DNA from: Chromera velia
Taxonomy: Eukaryota; Sar; Chromeraceae
Length of the DNA: 14,182 bases
Assembly (NCBI GenBank): GCA_018398765.1
Contig: JAHBMJ010001780.1
Span: forward strand, 94,878-109,059
Direction: 5' to 3'
Position 1 is the first letter of the stretch. The number at the start of each line of letters is the position of its first letter. Position numbers and translations under genes: made by a program. The notes under the pieces were generated by a model that worked only from the letters and a program-made list of their open reading frames with translations, was not told where the DNA came from and searched no databases. Shown piece by piece: positions 9,134-14,182 of the stretch.

Positions 9134-9839
9134 AGCTGAACTGCCCCCCGAGGTGATTGAATTAAACAGCATGCATACATTAAAGAGATACAGAGTGAAC
9201 AAAGACACCAAACAATAATAAGAGATGGAAGAAGACAACAGACCCGGACCGACAGTTCCTTACATGTCTTGTGTGAATAAAAGGCCAAGGCTATCACCCT
9301 AGACTAGCTAACCTCTTCGCTGGTGCTCTGCCAGGCTGGGCAGAACTGTTGCCTCAGTTGTCAGGCTGCTCGCTCAGGGATGTACACAAGAGAGTGCAGA
9401 GCGTAAGTCCAGCACACGGGCACCAGATCTAGGCACCAGATCACAGTCCAGATGGGATGCTTGTCAGTTTGAACAGGTTGTCTTGTTTCGTTCGGTCTAA
9501 AGAAAAGAGCCGTACAGATTTAAAGTTGTTAATATTTGTTCTGGCACCCTTCTCGCGCAACGCTTCTCGTTAGCAGAATGGGTATACTTACACGGAGTCC
9601 CGAGTACGATCTTGGCAGAACCAGAAGATCATAAGGAACTGAAGGAGCAGGCAACAAGGTTGAGTCAGTGGATTCCCGTGTATGTGCCGCTCTGGTCGCC
9701 CTTGATCTTTCCCTACTGTGGGGGTGAGAATGAAGGAGGTAGACAGAAATGAACGTCAGACCGAAAGAAAGATAAAGAGACATACAGGCAGTCAAACAAA
9801 CGTACATCTAGATGTACCTCAGTCCGCAGCAGTCAGCAT
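9134..9839. other. Region without a recognisable gene
   Basis: No frame looks coding. Minor structure only: two direct copies of GGCACCAGATC at about 9419-9441 and a perfect 16-bp palindrome, GTACATCTAGATGTAC, at 9802-9817. Confidence 0.45.
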
Positions 9840-10135
9840 CAAGACAGAAAAGTGCAATACAGCATGGATGAGAAGGAAAGATGCTGTTTGGCAGGAAATT
9901 GACAGAGTCCACCAGAAGACGGGCATGGTAAGGAAGACAGAAGATGAGGAAAAAGCAGGTAAGGCACAGGCAATGGAGACTGGAAGAGAAATGTAAGGAC
10001 ATCCACAGGCAGAAAATTCTGTATGGAAAGTGATAGTCAGGAAAGGAACAACACGACATGATCTGAAAGACTTAGAAGCAGAACCGATAATGGAAAAGGA
10101 ACTGAATAGAGATCTAAATGGTAAGACTGGGTGAA
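9840..10135 (+). pseudogene. Decayed Myb/SANT-like DNA-binding domain relic
   Basis: One frame gives WMRRKDAVWQEIDRV (about 9865-9909) followed by a Lys/Arg-Thr step. This is the helix pattern of Myb/SANT-like domains found in transposon-related and regulatory proteins (basic-x-W-x-x-I...V...RT). The expected next helix, QWRLEEKCKDIHR (9971-10009), is in the +1-shifted frame. The original frame hits a stop at 9994-9996, then gives RKGTTRHDLKDLEAE (from about 10036), which resembles the linker after such domains. One frameshift plus one stop suggest a dead copy; an unrecognised intron is the alternative. The family match is by eye. Confidence 0.35.
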
Positions 10136-10220
10136 ATTAGAAAGTTTTGAAGAGACCAGACAGAAAAAAAAGGCAAGCAAGGCAGTGCTACGAGGCAGAC
10201 AGAGAAGAAGGAAAGAGAAA

Positions 10221-10675
10221 CGTATGCTGGGGGTAAGTAGGGTGCTTTTTGCCTCCCTAAAGCGGTGCATTTCCGCAAAAAACTCGTTTTCGTAATTAGT
10301 AAGGAGTTAGAAGCTGAAACTTTGTGTAAGAAGACGTTGTAACGATAAAAAAAGAACTATGGAACAGATTTTTTATATTATTTCTAGAAACATAGGCTGC
10401 CATACAATCTTTTTGATTTATGGGCCATTTTTTAACGGTTCTTAATAGTAAGAAAAACGGTATGAAACTCACAAAATTTGTATAGCAGCCTATGTTTCTA
10501 GAAATAATATAAAAAATCTGTTCTATAGTTCTTTTTCTATCGTTATAACGTCTTTTTACACAAAGTTTCAGCTTTTAACTCTTTACCAATTATGAGAATG
10601 AGTTTTTTGCGGAAAAACGCTGGTCTCCTATGCAGAAGGGGGGGCAAAAAGCATCCCACTTGCCCCCGGCATGCG
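10221..10675. mobile_element. Foldback MITE-like element (about 455 bp, near-complete inverted repeat)
   Basis: The left arm (10221-about 10411) and right arm (about 10474-10675) are inverted copies at roughly 90% identity or more over most of their length. They begin CGYATGCYGGGGGYAAGTRGG and include the matched block around TTATTTCTAGAAACATAGGC. About 60 bp of AT-rich loop separates them. There is no ORF, so it depends on other machinery if mobile. A clear target duplication is not visible. It sits just downstream of the Myb/SANT-like relic. Confidence 0.85.
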
Positions 10676-10841
10676 AAGGAATGAACTTCAAGATAGAGAG
10701 ACCGAGTGAGCAGCTTAACGTTAATGAGTTTGAGAAGAGACAGTCTTATACAGAGAGCCAGTCTGAGAGAGAAAGCCTTGTCACTGGGACGGATAGTGAA
10801 GAAGTGGAAGGGATGAGGAAGAGATGCAGGTGGAGACCCAG
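10676..10841 (+). pseudogene. Possible coding fragment cut by an LTR insertion
   Basis: A plus frame reads a charged peptide (ERPSEQLNVNEFEKRQS, then DSEEVEGMRKRCRWRP) that stops being biased exactly where the LTR begins at 10842. It may be the tail of the same decayed gene as the relic at 9840-10135, split by the foldback element. Composition is the only evidence. Confidence 0.25.
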
Positions 10842-11419
10842 TGTTACGGTCTACTCAGACCACAACTTAAGTCTTTGATTATTCTGAGACGTTTTGCTGT
10901 CTGTGTCCTTTGGCAGACATCAGGAGAATTACAATGGATGAAATGTAAGCACTGCCAGGTGGCAGACTGAGAAGCGGAAGGTCTCAAGTTCGATTCCCAC
11001 CTCCATCTCTTTTGCTTAACTTTCATAAGAAGCCGATTAATCGGTTCTGTATCGGTTAAGGCAAAGTATGTCAAACTTGATACACTTTTAAAAATGAAAG
11101 TCTGTCAAACATGATACACTTACACAATTGATACACTTTCACAATTGGCAACCTTTGCAGGAAATAAGCATAAAATGCAACTTTGAAAAAAAAAAAAAGA
11201 AAGAATCGATTAAAAACTTGACCTCGGAGTAACAGAATTGAATCCCAAATCGAGTTGACTTACCTTCTGAAAGAATTGACTTGAAGCGATCTGAACCGAC
11301 CTTCACTGACTTCAATAACACTGAGTGAATAATTAAAAGATATATTCAACTCCAATTCTAGTTCTATTCTTCCGTTTCGGCTTCGTCTGACCTACTGAGT
11401 TCGGAGGAGCACGGAACAT
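10842..11419 (+). repeat. 5' LTR of the retrotransposon
   Basis: It starts TGTTACGG and by inference ends GGAACA at 11419, giving a TG...CA LTR of about 578 bp. Only the first 343 bp can be confirmed against the other copy. It includes the terminal stem GGTCT-ACTC-AGACC, a tRNA-like segment (10955-11013), the palindrome CCGATTAATCGG, and a 34-bp-period repeat of TGTCAAACWTGATACACTT followed by a third TGATACACTT. Confidence 0.8.
10955..11013 (+). other. tRNA-like (Pol III-like) segment inside the LTR
   Basis: TGGCAGACTGAGAAGCGGAA, then GGTCTCAAGTTCGATTCCCACCTCC and TTTT, follows the order of a tRNA from D-loop to acceptor 3' strand. The T-loop/B-box is GTTCGATTCC and a TTTT terminator follows. 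AGGTGG (10957-10962) pairs with CCACCT (10997-11002). The 5' half is short and the T-stem is imperfect, so it is not called a functional tRNA. Confidence 0.45.
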
Positions 11420-11421
11420 GT

Positions 11422-11446
11422 GGTGACTTGCCGCGAGAGTCGAACA
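11422..11446 (+). promoter_or_regulatory. Candidate primer binding site
   Basis: TGGTGACTTGCCGCGAGAGT continues as CGAAC. It starts with the TGG that pairs with a tRNA CCA end, 2 nt after the proposed LTR end. Its complement shows GTTCGACTC, a tRNA T-loop, about one nucleotide off the standard distance from the 3' end. The donor tRNA is not identified. Confidence 0.5.
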
Positions 11447-11906
11447 CAACCTGCAAAGAGCGAAACTAGCTGGAGACCAATTGAGTCTCTCAGCACAGAC
11501 AGTTGGAAGATTTTCATTCAGGCAACTTCAGAAACTGTCTTCCTTGCCAGGACCCCCAACAAGAGATCGAGAGAGAAGGTCAAACTGTACGGCCGACCAC
11601 TCTTCTTCAGGAACCGACACCAAAGAGTTCTCTTCATCCAAGCACACCTGCAAGCGCTGGATCTGACAGTTCCTTCTGCTACTCGCTGGAGACCTTTCAG
11701 AAGACACTTCACCTATGTGTGGGCAGCTGTCACTCCTTTGGACCCTGCTGTCCCCGGACTTCCTTTTCTTCCTTCTGAACTCCATCCACATCGGCATGCT
11801 TTCACACCCAGCTTCTGGTACGCTCTAACGCCTTCGTCAACCACAAAGAGCCCCTCGAGTTGAGAGGACCGTCACCCTTGACTTGGAGAAAAATCACATC
11901 AAAACG

Positions 11907-12004
11907 GAGCAAACCGCGAAGCGCTGCTGAATTTTCGTTTTCTTCCCTCTTCTGTCCTTTGAGAAAGACACCCAAACAAAACTAGAGCAAACCGCGAAGC
12001 GCTG
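11907..12004 (+). repeat. Internal direct repeat of the retrotransposon
   Basis: GAGCAAACCGCGAAGCGCTG occurs at 11907-11926 and again at 11985-12004, 78 bp apart. Both copies are followed by similar T/C-rich sequence (TTTTCGTTTTCTTCCCTC and TTTTTCTTCGTTTCTCTC). Confidence 0.85.
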
Positions 12005-13720
12005 TTCATTTTTCTTCGTTTCTCTCTTTTCTATCCCAGCCTCAGTACCATGTGGAGCTTGCGCTCCCGAGACAGACATTGGTAAAACAATACAAAATTA
12101 AGAGGAAAGGTTATATAAGACTCTCGCCAGAGATGATTGACTGACCTTTACGTGCTGAATCCAAATACCGCGGGGTCAATTGCTTCCTTGGGCCCGGGCG
12201 TGTGACTCCTCCCCCGCCGCGCGGTGGAATGCCGGGGCACATGCAACCAAATTATCATGAGACGCCGCGTGACCGAAAATGACTGACCTTTTTGGCCAAG
12301 CCAGCAGTTCTTTCCTGAATCGAACAGCAACCTCTGCACTCGCAGATGAAACTCCTCCCCACAAACCCTCTAAGAAAAATAATAGCAGTCTTGTACAAGC
12401 ACGAGGGCCTCTGTGGGAGTCGACATCCCTCTGAGAATCAGCCCTCTCTGCAAACTGAAACAACAGATGCAGCGACCATTGGATCGGAACTGTGGAACTT
12501 CTGGACCTCGCTGGAGCTTGGACCTCTTGCTAGCTGGCGACGATGGAGCAAGCCTTAGGAGGCTCAGGATAAGTTACTTGTGTATCGATAAAGAAACTTT
12601 TTGTTGGGGAATGGAAGATTGGGTGAAAAAGGTGTGTGAAGTAAGATTTAGTATGTGGTGGGATGATGCACATGCCAGACTCGAGACAACAGTGTTACTG
12701 TGTGCACACATACAAAAAAAACAAACAGACCAATCGTATGCATAGACTGGCCGCCATAATACACACCCATTCACTGTGGTTAGCACCTTGGTGCGATTGA
12801 CCTCTTGCATCCGAAACGGACGATGCGAAAGGTATGGGTATTCAGCAGAAGGCTGAGTGTGCCACGGCCCAACAACCACTCTTGGTTGCTCAATGAAGTC
12901 GTCAGGATTTCTCTTTAAGAGAGCAGAGCTGAATGAGTTCTTTCTGGTGTGAACTGTGACGCTTTCTGATGCTGACAAGACTGGATCTTTCAATCTCGAA
13001 GTCGAGCCGGGGTGTTGAGATCCATCAGATGTACAAGATGCACAAGGTGCAGTGCTGGGCCAATCTGATGCCCCCGAAGGAACGGCAGGCCTGACCTTTG
13101 AAAGACGAAGTGTGATCAAAAGTGTGACCAAATGTGACTGCTGCCGCGTGGCCGGGCTCTCTCCGTGGTCGGTAAGCCCCAGTCGCACCGTTCCTCTCGA
13201 CAGAAAGTGAGAAGGTGAAAGGATTGGACGCAGACAATCGCCGATCATGAAGCGAATGATCGAGCTTCCAAAGCAACGCACCTCAAGGAGTGAGGTCAAG
13301 ACAAAGGTTTAGAGGATACACTGATGAATCAGTGCAATAGAAGCAAAGAAACTGAGTTAAAGGAAGGTCTTGGGAATGAAGTGTCCACTGTTGACTGTGT
13401 GTGAAAATTTGAACATTGTTGAGAAATACTGAATCCACAAAACACCACCCAGTCACGGTGACTGCATACAAAGGCGAAATATCTATTTTTGTCTCTTTCG
13501 GAAGCTTTTGCGCCGCTTTGATTAGCTGATGGCTAGCTGGTGAAATGAATGAATTTCAAAATGAAGTAGGCGTCAACGCATAGATTAGGATAGCAAGAAC
13601 CTCAGGCGCCGGGACTTCGTAGAACTTCGTCGACGAGCAGACTGGAAAGTGAAGACACCTGTGGATCCTTTTTAAGCCTACCAAGGGGCAAACAAGAACT
13701 CGGTACAACTCTGTGGAATT

Positions 13721-13856
13721 GAAGGCGCGTGGAACCGCCTTTACAAGAGAGGGGTACGTGTTATGTCGTACTTTGAAGGTAAAGGAGACGACAGTAGTTT
13801 TAAAGGCGCGTGGAAGCACCTTATTGAGGAGGGGGCATGTGTTACGGTCTACTCAG
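13721..13856 (+). repeat. Duplicated polypurine-tract/LTR-junction sequence
   Basis: GGCGCGTGGAACCGCCTT...GAGAGGGGTACGTGTTATG (from 13721) resembles GGCGCGTGGAAGCACCTT...GAGGAGGGGGCATGTGTTACG at the real 3' LTR junction (13800-13846). It suggests a decayed second copy of the purine tract and LTR start. Confidence 0.6.
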
Positions 13857-14182
13857 ACCGCAACTTAAGTCTTTGATTATTCTGAGACGTTTTGCTGTCT
13901 GCGTCCTTTGGCAAACATCAGGAGAATCACAATGGATGAAATATAAGCACTGCCAGGTGGCAGACTGAGAAGCAGAAGGTCTCAGGTTTGATTCCCACCT
14001 CTATCTCTTTTGCCTAACTTTCACAAGAAGCCGATTAATCGGTTCTGTATCGGTTAAGGCAAAGTATGTCAAACTTGATACACTTTTAAAAATGAAAGTC
14101 TGTCAAACATGATACACTTACACAATTGATACACTTTCACAATTGGCAACCTTTGCAGGAAACAAGCATAAAATGCAACTTT
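13840..14182 (+). repeat. 3' LTR of the retrotransposon (partial)
   Basis: The first 343 bp of the right LTR, running off the window. It differs from the left LTR at 12 sites (3.5%), all transitions, with no indels. That fits an insertion that is no longer recent. Confidence 0.88.

Larger units (their letters stand above)
10842..14182 (+). mobile_element. Non-autonomous LTR retrotransposon (3' LTR cut by window end)
   Basis: Two direct copies of a sequence starting TGTTACGGTCTACTCAGACC lie at 10842 and 13840. They align without gaps over all 343 bp visible of the second copy, with 12 differences. A purine tract (GAGGAGGGGG, 13826-13835) precedes the right copy, as a polypurine primer tract should, and a tRNA-complementary stretch follows the left copy. 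The interior (about 11420-13839) has no recognisable gag, protease, reverse transcriptase, RNase H or integrase. Its longest frames, plus 11420-11863 and minus 12574-13299, show no family motif. The element therefore depends on an autonomous partner. Confidence 0.88.

Noticed and set aside
9094-9180. U2 snRNA-like CTCTCGGC
   Set aside because: The match is limited to a few bases and the rest of the conserved U2 5' end is absent.
8994-9218. Pentapeptide-repeat-like plus frame
   Set aside because: The periodicity is explained by four tandem decamers; the frame is short and lacks any supporting context.
12574-13299. 241-codon minus frame inside the retrotransposon
   Set aside because: Antisense to the element, no recognisable gag-pol motif, and composition without domain structure.

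Overview
The window looks like nuclear DNA of a eukaryotic protist with spliced genes. Signs are GT-AG introns of about 330-570 nt, dense (CA)n, (GA)n and (GACA)n microsatellites, and several transposable elements. GC content is intermediate, with AT-rich gaps between genes. A chromerid or other alveolate alga is my best guess, because the FHA-like plus RING-CH arrangement recalls ciliate and other alveolate proteins. That is inference: no rRNA or organellar marker is present.

Positions 1-5056 (minus strand) hold the main coding content. A membrane-protein part (exons 5056-4290 and 3782-about 3304) is followed by an FHA-like/RING-CH part (exons 2805-1288, 716-about 670, 559-437 and perhaps 40 to beyond the window edge). 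All but one of the junctions have good splice signals and the reading phase can be kept throughout. The simplest model is one gene for a signal-peptide, multi-span membrane protein with a cytosolic RING-variant ubiquitin-ligase domain. Two adjacent genes remain possible. The RING is odd: a 118-residue acidic/serine insert sits between zinc ligands 2 and 3, and Glu stands where the family has His.

Positions 5057-6420 are an upstream AT-rich gap with one very strong hairpin and a large compound microsatellite that includes a duplicated block and a Z-DNA-prone (CG)n tract. In 6420-7541 I see no convincing gene. At 8105-7542 (minus) lies a small Tyr/Pro/Ala-rich protein gene with a likely three-residue last exon. 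Positions 8400-9700 hold hairpins, a Pol III-like signal and several short degenerate repeats, but no clear gene.

From about 9840 to the end is a mobile-element zone. A decayed Myb/SANT-like coding relic is followed by a 455-bp foldback (MITE-like) element at 10221-10675. A non-autonomous LTR retrotransposon starts at 10842, and its 3' LTR runs off the window at 14182. The LTR carries a tRNA-like segment with a B-box, and the two LTR copies differ only by transitions.
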